Source of the DNA: Mesodorylaimus sp. YZB2_4
Lineage: Eukaryota > Nematoda > Enoplea > Dorylaimida > Dorylaimidae
DNA: 64,000 nt
Direction: 5' to 3'
Assembly (NCBI GenBank): GCA_030248295.1
Contig: JASANH010001234.1
Location: 558,001 to 622,000 of the forward strand
In this document: positions 22,471-39,108 of the stretch, in pieces
Numbering within the stretch: position 1 is the first letter of the stretch
Layout: each line of letters opens with the position of its first letter
Notes under the pieces: generated by a model
Databases searched by the model: none
What the model saw: only the letters and a program-made list of their open reading frames with translations
Told to the model about the DNA's origin: nothing
Translations under genes and position numbers: made by a program

Positions 22471-22479
22471 GCAGTGCCT

Positions 22480-23060
22480 GAAGCACGGGGCCACACATGC
22501 AGTATGCACACATACATAGTACTGGTACTACACCACAGTGGGGATTCAGGTCTAGAAGAGGGCTTATTCGAGGGTGTGCTCAGCATAAACAAACGGGTGC
22601 TAAATTTTTTCAGAATGGTGAAAGTTCGACCAAATGCGAGTGGTGCATTGGAACGTGATTTCCTTCAACTGGCGAGAATCGGCAGAGCACCGAGAATCGC
22701 GATAGACTCTCACCACCCAAGTAAAGACGACATTGATGGCGCCATTCGGCAAAGGTTTCACGCGCGAAATTATCCTCGGTAGGAAACGTACTCGAAACAA
22801 TATCAACTACGTCAGTCCACTCGGCGAACGGTTAATTAAATTCAAAGGCAATACTGCGATAGGAATGGTGAAATGAACGAGCCAACTTTTGCTTTCAAAC
22901 TTGTCTACTTGGCAGCATTTATGAAATACAACGGATGGCCACGAAGCCAGGCGCGCACAGACGAATCAAGAAGATCGAAGCACCTTCCTACTCGTATGGC
23001 GCAGGGCATTGCCACACGCCCAAGCGAAAAGTGCCGCAGGGGCAAAGAAAACTGATATTT
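22480..23060. other. No gene assigned; one ambiguous coding-like patch
   Basis: Between 22600 and 22800 both strands are open. The minus strand reads NGAINVVFTWVVRVYRDSR and the plus strand reads a charged peptide. I cannot decide whether either is an exon. Confidence 0.3.
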
Positions 23061-23065
23061 TAAAG

Positions 23066-24200
23066 TCATCGTGTTTTTTGCTTTGTTCAGATGACAATTT
23101 TAATTTGAACTGTGCAGCGGGTGCGCCAGTAATAAAAGAAGTGCAATTACTGTAGGAGCCCAGCACTTCGAGGGGAAACTCGAGGGTGTTAGTGGCTGGT
23201 GCTTTGTACGACTATCTTAGCAGGCTTGTTCAGCAGAACTACCCTTCGCCTCGAAGTCATAGCCACGTGTAACCCCCGCCTGGTAGGCCATGGCCAGTGG
23301 GAGGGAGTAGTCGATACTCTCCCCTGGCTGGGAGATATCAACCTCTCGGCTTGATGTTTCAGCCATTGGCATAGTCGCAAGGCACCTGCTCCAGTCGGAG
23401 CTTTGTCCCGCCGATCACCTCCTTCCTACGCCTGCCAGGCTTGGTTACGTTGGCCAGCTCTGACTGCGCCAGACTGAACCAAACCAGGGTCGGCGTTTTG
23501 GAACCGGCCCAGGACCAGGACCAGTCCGCGTGCCTTATGACTACAGAGCTAAAATAGAATTAGCTTAAATAGCTTCAGTTGTCGTTTGAACGTGCGACAG
23601 ATATTCTGCGCTCACTGCCGGCGGGTTCAGGGCTGATCTTACAAGCAAACGATCCAAGGTCTTCTGCAGCCCAAGCCTGATAGAGGGGCTTATCCTACCG
23701 AGTATCGACCACTAAGACCCCGATTCCTACCACAGCCTCTCGGACTTGTATGTCGTGCCTGTGGGTGCCTGCAGCTGCTCTGTGCAATGATGCACTTCTT
23801 TTTCTTTACCCATCCTGGTCGGCCAAGAGGAGGGTCGATTTTTGGCCCTTTTTAGGGGGCTTGCTAGCTGACCCTATCTTGCCATCGAATAGGGTCAATC
23901 CTAGATGCATGTAGAAAAATGGCGAATGTTAGTCGCTACTCTGCGATGTCGGCGATTATCCCATGAGGTAACCGTACCCAGCCCGTGCCCCGTGAGGGGA
24001 CCTGGATTCGAGAGCCTCCTGCTCCGTGAGGCCTCTCCTCTTTTATCGACACCGGAGGGATGACGGGTGAGTCTCCCACCAGGCGCAGAGAGAACTTCAC
24101 CGGCCAGAGTTGAACTCAGGGCTGACCAGTTTCCAGCTCTGCCAAGCAAACTGTGACACGCGCCTTTCACCCGCTGCACCACCCAGGCGGCATGCAATGA
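23066..24200 (-). repeat. ~1.1 kb dispersed repeat, copy 2 (inverted relative to copy 1)
   Basis: This is the inverse of 13358-14505 with many scattered mismatches. It includes the widespread ~190 base palindromic-core block at 23270-23460. No coding function is visible. The two copies lie about 9 kb apart in opposite orientation. Confidence 0.75.
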
Positions 24201-24360
24201 CTAGCCTGGGGGCGGGTCGAATGCGCCTTGTCCTAAGATGCCCGCCTGGCAAACAGTGCCATTGTCGATGGCGCGGTAAAGACTCTAGTCGACACCAGAG
24301 GAGCACAGCAAGGCACGACGATGTCTTAAAAGTCATAGATCTCCCACAGACAAACCAAGT

Positions 24361-24575
24361 ACCCGGTGTAACCCCCCGCCTGGTAGGCCATGGCGAGTGG
24401 GAGAGAGTAATCGATACTCTCCCCTGGCTGTGAAACGTCAACCCCTCGGGTTGATGTTTCAGCCGTAGGTATAGTCGCAAGACTATCCTGCTCCAGTCGG
24501 AGTTTTTGTCCCGTCGACTTCGGTCGGCCGCCTCCCTCCTACGCCTACCAGGCTTGGTTACATTGGCGTCACTAA
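24361..24575 (+). repeat. ~200 base dispersed repeat with palindromic core
   Basis: This matches 23270-23460 and the inverse of 14115-14310. Shared words are GCCTGGTAGGCCATGG, GATACTCTCCCCTGGCTG, GGTTGATGTTTCAGCC and CTACGCCT.CCAGGCTTGG. Other, more diverged copies are at 31024-31205, 31785-31860 and 43090-43240. Confidence 0.75.
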
Positions 24576-24579
24576 CAGG

Positions 24580-25640
24580 ATTCCTGTGCGGGCAGAGCCC
24601 ATGTGATTTCGACTGGAGGCAACTCCTGGACTCTTCTAGTATGAACCAAAGGGGAACGATGACCACAGAGGACCCTTGAGAGTATGCGAATCGAAGTTCC
24701 TGACCCGCACCACAGCCCTGCCAATGGGTTGGACTAATGCGAAGGGTGGCTCGCAAGGAATTTTGAACAATTGGGTGGAAAAGAATCGATCAAGCGAAAG
24801 CAAGGAGAAAGCCTCGATCTCACCCTGCGACCTGCTCTTATACTGCCCTGGCTCCTCCTTGCCGAGCCAGCCGCCATAGCCACACCCCAAGAATTCTAGG
24901 CGCTCTCAAGTGTATAGTCACAGCAATGACAAGTCTCTGCAGAGTATAATGATAGTGCTTTGTTCACGCTCCCTCTTCTCACTGCGTTCCGCACATACGC
25001 AGTCAGCGGCTTTCGGGCAGCAGCAGCACAAGATTTCGGCGCCGACGTGGTTTCAGTGATGTTCAAGCATGCTTCCCGTCTGCTTTTGTTTTGCAGGTTT
25101 TTGCACCATTAGCACTTGAAGTCTGAAATTCCTGCCTTATGACCCTGACGCCTCTGCTGTAAAGTGTGGGCCAACCTGCAGCCTTCAAGTTTGATCTGAT
25201 ATGGTGAAAAATTCTGAAGGAAGGCCCTCAGATTACCTGCTTTCACTGTTTGTCATTTTTGGTCCATGTTTAGGTCGAATTTGCGACTGATATTCTACCG
25301 TGCTGGGGTCCAAGTCAGTGTCTGGTCAATCTGGCTGCCTCGCCCATCTGACCTCCTCGTCACATTGTATGCTCATGTGCCCATTTTAGTGCACAGCTGC
25401 GTTTCGCTGAGGAATAACTCAGATCAGGGGCGGTCCAGCGAGACAGCGTGTTCGTGCGCCATGATCTAGTGCACTTGATGAAGCGCATAATTTTTATTTC
25501 GATCATAAAAAGCGGAAATTTGATATTAGAAGGCTTGACAGCATAAATCTGCATGCATGAGTGTGGAGTGATCACAGGGTGTGTATGGCTGACGGGTCAC
25601 GGGGTGATCACTCGAGGATATGGCAACGGGGTCGAACACA
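24580..25640. other. Intergenic, no gene recognised
   Basis: I see no supported coding region. At about 25272-25310 a short stretch (TTGCGACTGATATTCTACCG) resembles the end of the foldback at 13372. Confidence 0.4.
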
Positions 25641-25646
25641 CTGCGG

Positions 25647-28452
25647 TCAATAGGCGTTGTATCTGCCGTGATTTCTTTGATTGACGAAGCGATCGATGAC
25701 GGTGTCTGGGCTGGGACTGCGGGGGAACGCGGACGGGGGACGACGAAGACTGGCCGAATCGAGGGTTCTGCTGTTCTTGATCAGCTTGACCAGAGGTGGG
25801 TCCTCGTCGTACGTGCTCAGCCTGCTGCCCGCCAATCGACTGTTGGTCCGAGGGGGTGCGGGTTGGCGAGGGTGGGTGGTCCCTGCGCTGCTTCCTCGTT
25901 CGGTGTCGTCGTCGAACAAGTCCTCGCCGTACTCTCTTCTTCGCATGGCACTTCGGACTCTCATTTGCTCCTTGTTCAATCGTTCCCTCATGGCCGACAG
26001 TTGACGCATGATCTGCTCGTTGCGGGCTGCGGCCTCGCGGGGTTCGGGTCGACTGCTGGGCGAGGAGACGCGTCGATCGAGGTGGGGTCTGTTCGGTGTG
26101 GCTCGTCGGGGGACGGCCGGACGATAGGGCGGAGTGGGCGGAGTAGGGGGTGCTCTGCGAATCGATGCCGCCCTCCTGGTCGAGACGTCGTTGGCCGAGT
26201 TGGATCGAGTCATCTGCGGTTGTCGCTCCCACCACTCCAGGCCATCGTCGGGCGGAGTCCTCTTTTTCGGTTCGGTCACGTGGGACTGGGCTTGTTCGGC
26301 CCTTCGTAGTCCACGTTGAGCTTTCTCGTGTTGCTTTCGTCTCTCCTCCTCGATCTCTCTTCGTTGTCGCTCGGCCTCGCGTTCGATCCGCATTCGATCT
26401 CGTTCGTCCTCCAGTCTCTCTTTCTCCTTCTCCAAGTCTCTGAGTCGTTTCTGCTCTTCGATCTGTTTCCTCAGTTCCAGGTGGTAGTAATCCTTTTCGG
26501 TCATGGCGGGTGGGCGGGGCGGGGGCGGGTACGGATGCTGGGCGGGGTTCTCCAGCGAGAGCATGATGGCCTTTCCAGGGTAGGAGGGTATTTCCTGGTT
26601 GGCGTACTCAAACTGGTCCGAGCCGCCATTGTTGTACTCGCGAAGTGCCGAGGCCAAAGTGGATCTGTTCTGACTGGAATCGTGAGGCACGTTCGAGTCG
26701 AGCATGCTATGCCAGGATTTCTGCAGGTGACGACGATCCGTGATCAGTCGACCGTGACGATCTCGGATGGGGGCGCCTGAAAAGAGGGCGCAGGGTGACC
26801 GGCTTATTCAAGCGAGCGGGATGAGGAAGTGGCACGGGCTATTGATGGGACGAGGCGAGATGATGCATAGCGACCAGCTGATGGGATTCAAAGGCCTAGG
26901 GCATAACGACCAGCTGATTAGCCAGTGCTAGGACAAGTAGGAGAGCGGGGAGGGTCTTGGGGAAAAGCGATTCGCCACACAATGGGGAAGCCGAGACAAA
27001 AGGCCGGAGAAATCCCAGGTAATTAGATGCAACTTATGATAAAGCACCCCCCCCGCGTGCGAGAGAACGTGGGTGTGAGATTAGTCGTATTATACAGCTG
27101 TGCAAGGTGAGAGGGATCTCGAGGAAGAATGCCAAAAGAAACTAAGCTGATGAGCTGATAGCTTCTGCCCAGTGCATGATAAGCAGTCGTACGGGCGCTA
27201 GGATAGGCTACCTCGTGTACCGACCGTGAGTCCGAGGCAGGAACACAACTGGTGCCTGGCAAACAGATAATCATAGTAAGTGGTAGGAGGGACGTGTTTG
27301 TCGTACCTGCTCCTCCTTTGCCCCACGGATCATAAATTTCGTCCGGCTCCTCGGCGGAAACCTGCTTTTTCAGCCGTATATTGCGAGCGGACACACCCCT
27401 GCCGTAATTGAGGCTTAATGGGTCGTAAGTGGCGGGGGCATCTTGGAACAGGTTGAGATCGTTGGGCACACTCCGTTCGCGTCTCATGTACGGCTGAGCG
27501 GGTCGGTTAGGCGGATTGGTCTGGGCGAAAGTGGGCGTGTAACCAGACTGCTGACGTGGTCGATAATCGTATTGTTGTTGTTGCTGTTGGAGAGCCACGG
27601 CGTAGTCGCGTTTTTGTTGCAGCTCGGCTGCGCGTAAATATTTGTCGTAATCCGTACCAGCGTGGGACGCGGTGCCTGAACAGTTGGCCAATTATGGCGG
27701 GCAAATGTTGTGGGGACAAGATTTTGGGAAAAGGACCCGAGCACAGTGCAGTGGGTGTGCGAAGATACACTACACCACGCAGTAGATCTAAGTACGGTCC
27801 CCTGGGAGGGTGGCTGACTCGTCCTACCCCTGTGAGATCTGCCCGCACTGCCTACCATTCAGGAGATGTGAGTACGGGTCTGAAGCGGGGAGGGGAAATC
27901 AGTATCAGAACCCTTCTTACCCGAGCCATATCCGATATCGGAGGAATATCCAGTCCGCTGTTGATCCTTGATCAGCTCCTTCTCGTACTCGTGTCCTCCG
28001 AGGGTGATCTCGGTCTTGATCCGCTGCTGCCTCTGCTCCTCGAGCTGTCTCTGCAGGTCGTGCATGTAGGCCTGTCTGTGCTGCCGGTCCTGCTCCCTCA
28101 TTTGTCTCTCGTAATCGTAATAGGATGGATTGTGCCTCTTGCCAGGATTGCCCCCGAACACTGGTTCCACAACCACCGCCTCTTCTCTGGCCAACACGAC
28201 TGGTCTACGCTGCGGGCCAGCGTCTACAGTAGGCCAACCATTCCTCGCCTCCAACGGTACCGAATTGGGCCTGTTCGATTTGGGCTGCGTGTTGGCATAG
28301 GCCGGTGCCAAGGAGATATCGGAGGCCTGGTTCTCTTTGAATACCAAATCGAACAGTTCTCCAACACGACTGTTCGTCGCATTCACTCCGGCATACGTAC
28401 GGACCATGACGATGGTGATACCAAGTTTGAACAACACAATTCCAACACGCAC
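25647..28452 (-). CDS. CSPP1-like centrosome/spindle-pole coiled-coil protein
   Basis: Three exons (27921-28452, 27307-27675, 25647-26776) sum to 677 codons including the stop if the ATG at 28452 is used. A downstream ATG near 28404 (MVRTYAG) is also possible. Features in order: an N-terminal low-complexity part; a basic coil (YYDYERQMREQDRQHRQAYM, LQRQLEEQRQQRIKTEI); a Gln-rich part; YDPWGKGGAGAPIRDRHG, which spans an exon junction; a long E/R coiled coil (KDYYHLELRKQIEEQKRL onward); and a basic Ser/Pro/Arg tail. The repeated pattern of a Tyr-rich coil start, a DPWG..GAP..D..G junction and a second coil is what I associate with CSPP1, a ciliary/spindle protein. That assignment is by pattern, not alignment. 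The stop lies inside a region duplicated at 3595-4008. Confidence 0.7.
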
Positions 28453-28459
28453 TCTACGA

Positions 28460-28920
28460 CAGCACTCGAGCCTGGCTCACTCACTCGCACACTCCGTCCG
28501 CCCTTGCGTGATCAATAGCGTTGCCATAGTTCGTAATCGATGCCCCGTTGCCCCGGGCAACACAACTAAACAAGGCCCCACGTAGCCATATGATCACTTT
28601 CTTCAAACCGCTCTCCTACTGCTTACCAAGGAATGACATCACATAAGAGAAGACACCACCCTCCCATCCTGGAATAAGTCGTACGCCGTTCAAACCTATC
28701 AAATTCCAAAAAATATAACTGCGAACAACACAGCCAGCAAATACGCTACATAATTCTCATGCCTACTGCATATTATCTAAACACTGAATCAGCCATGCGG
28801 ATTGTCTCGCCGACTGGCAACCACCCCTCCGCACAATATTCCTATCTAACATATCTAAACAATAACAGCCATGGCGACTTATTCACCACGAGGAATGCTA
28901 CCATCTTCAAACTCGCTCCC
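28460..28920. promoter_or_regulatory. Spacer between CSPP1-like gene start and V-ATPase B 3' end
   Basis: This ~460 base gap must hold the promoter of the CSPP1-like gene (transcribed leftwards) and the 3' UTR of V-ATPase B. It is AT-richer than the flanks. I recognise no defined promoter motif. Confidence 0.4.
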
Positions 28921-28923
28921 TCC

Positions 28924-33500
<4,577 letters not shown>

Positions 33501-33812
33501 TGTTGTTCAATTAATTAGCTGATTTCCTTACTACTGTAATTGATCAAGTTGTAGCCGAAATAGACCCGAAGAAACTGAATACCAGAAATGCAAGTGGAAG
33601 AACATGTGAGCCATGCATGACCTGGATGCGCACTTTAGTACAGGATTGCAGCTGCCTATACTAAAGAGCGCCAAATTCAAAAATATTTTCCACGCTACAA
33701 CCTTTCCATTCTTATTTGTAACATCCTTTTTTCTAAACTTATTCTTTGAGCTCATGCATCAAAGCTGATGACAAAAACAGTTTTTTCGGTCACAAAAGGG
33801 ACTGATCGCTGC

Positions 33813-36800
33813 TCATTTCAGGGTGGGATATTCGGTTTGCAATAAGCTGTACGATCGGCACTGGGGGCACGTTTTATTCTCTTCGAACCATTGCCTGATG
33901 CACTGAAAAGGAAGCTGCGGATTCCTTCCAACAGGAATGGGACACACGGACGGATACCCGCATCTGAAACTTAATTTTACACCACGTGGAAGGATGTGGC
34001 ACATTGGGTCTCCTACACGCCCCACACCCCCAAAATGCCAAATTCCAACACGAGTGTGTAAAACATAGTTTCCGATAGGGTTTGACAAAGATGCCGGAAT
34101 AATACCTTAGCGTGATAACTATGGCCGCAATCCAAGCGATCGATCTCGTCCATATCCTCCAACATGGGGAATGTACAAATCACGCAACAAGCCACGTCCT
34201 CGCAATGAGCCGACGAGGCGGCAGTCGCGACTTGACTCGGCTGCGTATCCTAAAAAGGCGACACATTGCAGCTGACATAGTCCTGAGTGAGGGTTCAAGT
34301 CCCGCTCAGAACTAATATTTTGTACGTCTCTTTGAGAGCGAGCTGACTGTGGAAAAGGCGTGCTTGCGGGCCCAGTCAGGCCTGTCCACATGCTGACGAG
34401 GGGCCAGCCACGGCGTCCTAACCAGTTGGTAACCTTCCTTTCTCCCAAACATGGTCCCACTGACAAGTACGCCCAAGGCCCAGACGCTTCGGGGAAGAAG
34501 CTAGGGCTAATGTTTTGTAGGTCTCTTTATTGAGAGTGCACTGACTATGCAGAAGGCAGACTTGCGCGCCTAATCAGGCATGTGCCAGTTGGCTATACCA
34601 GTTGGCACGTACCTTTTTCTCCCAAACGTGATCCTACTGATAAGTAAGCCCAAGGCCTGTAGATGCTTGGGGAGTCTGCAATCAGACTTCAAGCATATAT
34701 GGTCCTTTCAATCTCCCTCAGACCAGGGGCATTGACTAGCTATTAGTCAGGGGTGCTCCCTCCCCTACCCCCAACCCGTACAGCCACCAGTCCCCACACT
34801 CGGTGCAGCTTGTCTCTCGCTCTCCGAGAGGTGCTCCCTGCCCCCAAGCCAGTACAGCTCACTGGTATACCCCTAGTCACCACTCACCTGCACCTTGCCA
34901 GACCTGTTGGTCACCTGGAACCTCTGGCACAATTCCTCAACCAGCGTGCTCACAGTGAAACTTCGTAAATCACCAAAAAATTCTCGCAAGCTGATCAAAG
35001 TGGAATCGATTTGCGACCTGAAATCATCAGCATTGACTTACCCCCTCGCCAGCCAGCCACCCCGCCCCTTACCTCGTCACAGTCGGGAATCGACTCCTGA
35101 CCGCGTTGACCACCTGATCGTAGGGCGACAATTTGATACCAGGCGGGGCACCCAAATCCACTTCCATCCTCGATAATCTGCTAAGAAACACTCAAATTTC
35201 ACATACACTGACTCAAAGCACAGAAATCCAGAGGCATCTTATCCAGCCAGTCCCATTCAACCAATACAACTGACTTGTACCAACCGTTTACTCTCACAGC
35301 ACAAGAACCCCTCCAGTACTTACTGTACACGATCACACCAAACACAACCTGCAACTATTCCAGTCCACACTGCACTTGCTGGAAAATTTAGTGCAAACAC
35401 ACAACGCGTCCTGATGATGACTGAATCGAAAAACCAGAGCAAATAAAGCTATACGTTCAATTTTTTGATCGAACCATGCTGCTTCTACTTGCAGATCACA
35501 AAACTAACATAGTCATAGTAATTATGAATTATAGTGGGCCAGATTCTTTTGCTTCTGCACTAATTCCCTGCCGCCAAAATTATGTACATATAGGTAATAG
35601 ACCCTCACGAACACAGATTTGCTAATCACTCTCCTTGCGCCTACTGGCTTTCTTCGGGCGACGTAGAGTCCGAGTTGCCAAAAAGTGAAGGGTCGAATCT
35701 CTAGAATCAATGAAATTTATGCTAGTGCCCATATCGCCTTATAGCCAGCATCAGCCCCAGGCCAGCATCGACCAATCCACCGATCCGATCCGACTGCTGG
35801 ATCGGCCCGATCAGAAACTAAGATTTTTTGCGCTTTATCTGCTAGAAAATGATAAAGTGTTGCATACTATGATGAAAAAATCCAGTTTTTTCTCTCAAAT
35901 CAGCATTTCATCCCACTTTTAGGCGCTGGTTAATTCTTCTGTGTCCCTTGGAGTGGTCTGACAGAAAGTGACAGCGAAGAAGCAGAGCGGGCTGGTGAGG
36001 CACCAAACTTCAATTTTTCAATAGGATCGGTTGGATCAGATCGGGATCGCGCCGATCCAGACCCTGGATCGGGTTGGTCGACGCTATCCCAGGTCGGTTT
36101 ACCATCATTCTAGTCAGGGAGCACAAGGGTTCCCACATCATACATGCCTATCACACTCATACTGCCTCTTGCAACCCAAGTCGTTCCAGCTAATCAGGAG
36201 AAAAATTATGGTGGTCGCAGAACCAAGGCGAGGGGCAGGGGACTTGGCAGGTGTGCAAGCACACGAGGATCACTTTGCATTCCAGACCATCTTTCCTCAC
36301 TAGCCAGAGTGTTCATTGAAGAAAAAGCGGCTTAAGCAGGAAGACCGCAGAAGGACCCACATGCATTCCTGCACTGCACTGCACTGCACACAGACAGACC
36401 AGGCATTAAGTTGCCTGGTAGCTTTCTACGCAAGTGCAGTCCCCAAAGAAGCCCTGTGCACACACACACACTTACGGGACGAGCCATTACCTCGCCCGCT
36501 GGTTGCCCGACGAGTCCTCCGAGCTCTTCGACGCTGCTGGACTGATGGATGGTCACCTGAGAAAAGAAGGCCTTCTTTTGCCGCTTCTTTCGTCGATAAA
36601 GAAGCCAGTCAGGGCAACCACTTACCATCAGACCCGACGACTGAACCGCTAAACACTTTGAGTCTGGATTTCCCGATTCCTTTGTCAAGACTGCCTAAAA
36701 CAGAAGTTAGTTTACACTGAAAAAAAACAGTGGACCTCGTACCTTCAAATGTGCGCTCTCTTTCGGCAATTTTAAAATTTTATCTCCTAGTTCCGCAGTT

Positions 36801-38475
36801 GTTTCTTGTTGTTTCAAAACTACTTCCCGTTGTTCCAAAATTAATTCACGCTGTAAAAGAATCAAATCTCGCTGTAACTGAATTGTTTCCTGTCGTGCCT
36901 GCAACTTTGCCCGTGTCTTCTCGACCATTTCAGACAAATCTTTGATTTGCGCTTCCTTGAAAAAAAACACTGCCATTGTATTATGCGCACAATGCGCCCA
37001 TTCACGCGCGTTATACACAATCCGTTCGCCATTACACATACCCCGTTCGAGCCTCCCGAAAGCAGGGGCTCGATCAGGAATGGGTGCATTAAGCATAGGA
37101 CCCTGGCCGCAAATGCTTCAATAAACGACTTACTTTCCTTTTCAATCTCTTCTTTAGCGACCGCACTTTATCGTATAGGGATGCCGCACTCGATGTTTCC
37201 CCGGCCGTATCTGACTTTGATTCTTTGTCCATTTCATTTTTGATGTTTTCACATTCTTTTTCTTTCGCCTAAAAAATATGGCACTGTTATGCAATTGCGT
37301 AATATCGTATAAGCTACTCGTACAGGAATATCAAACGCGGGAACAGAATGACGCACCCAAAACGCTCCTAGCTGGGGTGAGGACCGCAAACGAACGCTAG
37401 CACAATTGCTGATTCCACAATTGCACGGCCAACAAGAACTTCAGCTGATCGTGAGTGCAGCACTAACCGATCCGACCCTATTGTAGGCTAGGATCCCGAT
37501 TCTAATCCGATCCAGAGTGAGGGATGCCATGTTTTACGTCAAGCCGTCCACTAGCCTGTCCTGTTTCCTCGCTGTAAGGACTCGGGAGAACTAACCAGCG
37601 GCTAAAACAGGATTCAATAATGATTTGGGTGAAAAATGAGACATTCTAATTTTAGTATGCCGCACGTCATTATTTTTTAGCGGATAAAACAACGGAAAAT
37701 TTCTTGTCGATCCGGCAGTCGGATCGGTTCGGTCGATGCTGGTGTAGAGGATCGACTAGCGATCGGTACTCTGCATGGAGCCAGCAGATGGGAGCGTGAC
37801 CCCTTTCGGTGATGTTTCAGTCATGGACTTGCTTGGCTGCCCTGGGTTTATGACGAGGTGCGAAAGCTTCGCTGGTCACTCCCTTTAGTAATACGGACCC
37901 AATAACTGTACCACACCAACTTACCTTCAGGTCCTCGTCCTCGTCCCGAGCACTGTCGTTGACGATTACTTTTCCCTCACAATCAGTCATCCTCCTCTTT
38001 TTGGCTGGACCAGACGACTCCCATTGATCATCGGCTTCGGCGACAGCTTCGTTACTGAAACAGAACATGGATCAAGGGTACTCAAAAACTCCATCACAAC
38101 ACCCACTCACTTATGCTGCTCCATTTCTCTGTATAGTCTCCAAGTTAAAATCCTGCACTTTCGATTCTGTTCCTTCCCAGCGATCAACTTCGATTTCAAA
38201 TCGTCGATAATAGTCTGGCACCTAAAAAACTGGCCAGTGATTCTCTTCGCACCCGCATTCGAACCCTTCAATTTTCAAAAGCCAGCTCAGACTTTGTGGT
38301 CGAGACCACACAGCGGCCGTTTTGTCGGTCACCGCCCGTCCAATCGAGACTGGATTGGTTCAGCGAGCAAGGATAAACTAGATCATCATTGCAAAGCCAC
38401 CCCTGACTGCCCATTCCACAACACACTCACCTCGTTGTTTTTGTCCGTCGCTTCGACTTCGTCGTCAGGAAGGCG
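33813..38475 (-). CDS. TTC3/DZIP3-like coiled-coil and RING-H2 module, copy B (5' end not found)
   Basis: Probable E3 ubiquitin ligase C-terminal half. Exons: 38431-38475, 38111-38221, 37925-38054, 37134-37268, 36743-36955, 36626-36694, 36491-36556, 35073-35180, 34888-35017, 34106-34249 and 33813-33902. In order they encode a coil (CQTIIDDLKSKLIAGKEQNR), an acidic/nuclear-signal-like stretch (PAKKRRM), a long coil (SEMVEKTRAKLQARQETIQL), and a helical pair (PGIKLSPYDQVVNAVRSRFP; LVEELCQRFQV). That pair resembles the segment before the RING in human TTC3. The RING-H2 has CVICTFPML, CGHSYHAK, CIRQWFEENKTCPQC and ends ten residues later. I find no TPR part or start codon upstream before copy A ends at 39109. 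It is either an independent short gene with an unseen first exon or an alternative 3' cassette of copy A. Confidence 0.75.
34305..34690. repeat. Tandem duplication (~190 base units) in intron of copy B
   Basis: Unit 1 (34305-34500) and unit 2 (34505-34690) share TTTTGTA.GTCTCTTT, GAGAG.G..CTGACT, TTTCTCCCAAAC and AAGTA.GCCCAAGGCC in the same order. A T-arm-like AGGGTTCAAGTCCCGC lies just upstream at 34290, on the plus strand, so the unit may be SINE-derived. Confidence 0.65.
35185..36485. other. Intron of copy B with GATC-rich repeats
   Basis: No exon recognised. GATC-rich fragments occur at 35760-35815 and 36020-36085, inverse to each other in part. A (CA)n run at 36460-36472 and a (CTGCA)n run at 36370-36390 are also present. 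Confidence 0.45.
37270..37920. other. Intron of copy B with GATC-rich repeats
   Basis: No exon recognised. GATC-rich fragments at 37485-37515 and 37705-37760 end in GGTCGATGCTGG. A fragment of the palindromic-core family (GGTGATGTTTCAG) follows at 37808. Confidence 0.45.
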
Positions 38476-38479
38476 CTGA

Positions 38480-39105
38480 CTAGAGCCTCAGCCAATGAGA
38501 TGCCAGACGCCTACAATCGTCCACTTCCTTTAACGGAATTCCTCCGACAAAAATTTCTGGTTAAATTTCTTGATCTAAAAATTAAAACTAAAGTCTTATT
38601 ACCTCCTTGCCTTGACGACGGCAGAAAATTTGTAAACCTTCACTCTTTCTTGAAAACAACTTGCCCGCTAATTAATGCTCACACTCGGCTCGACCACTCA
38701 CGATCAGACAGAATTTTAATATGATCAGCTTCGAATCGCAGTATTACCTGCAGATATTCACCAGAAACGGCCTCTAACTCAACACGCACCAGTCAAAACC
38801 AGAAATCCGACAGGTTTCAATCCAGCTAGTCTCGTTAAAACAACCACACCATCTTAAGCAAATTTACTTATTCCCACATTAAGGCCAATATCAAGGCTAC
38901 CATCCATGCACCCCCCTCGTATCATCACACTCTCTTACTCTTCTCCAACGCACCACAGATTCGTCCTCTCGAGAAAGAAAAGGCAATTAAATACGCATCC
39001 CAATGCGAGTTCACACCAACACAAAATACTGATCTGCCCATTTCCTCACTGTACATTATATTAAGCCCCAAAAAAGAGAACCCGATGGTGCTTATTCAAT
39101 CACAA
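38480..39105. other. Gap between TTC3/DZIP3-like copies A and B
   Basis: About 630 bases, rather AT-rich. It should contain the 3' UTR of copy A and, if copy B is a separate gene, its promoter and first exon. I could not identify either. Confidence 0.4.
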
Positions 39106-39108
39106 AGC

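Noticed and set aside
22600-22806. Possible exon on either strand
   Set aside because: Both strands are open and protein-like. I found no family match or convincing splice pair to choose one.
25620-26309. 229-codon plus-strand frame
   Set aside because: It is the antisense of the highly biased CSPP1-like last exon (Arg/Ser/Pro-rich), which keeps the opposite strand open.
27556-28518. 320-codon plus-strand frame, the longest on that strand
   Set aside because: It is antisense to the CSPP1-like 5' exons and spans their introns. No recognisable domain.
34106-34249. Stand-alone small RING protein at 33.8-34.2 kb
   Set aside because: The RING exon continues upstream in phase with helical and coiled-coil exons matching the TTC3-like module, so it is the 3' end of that module.
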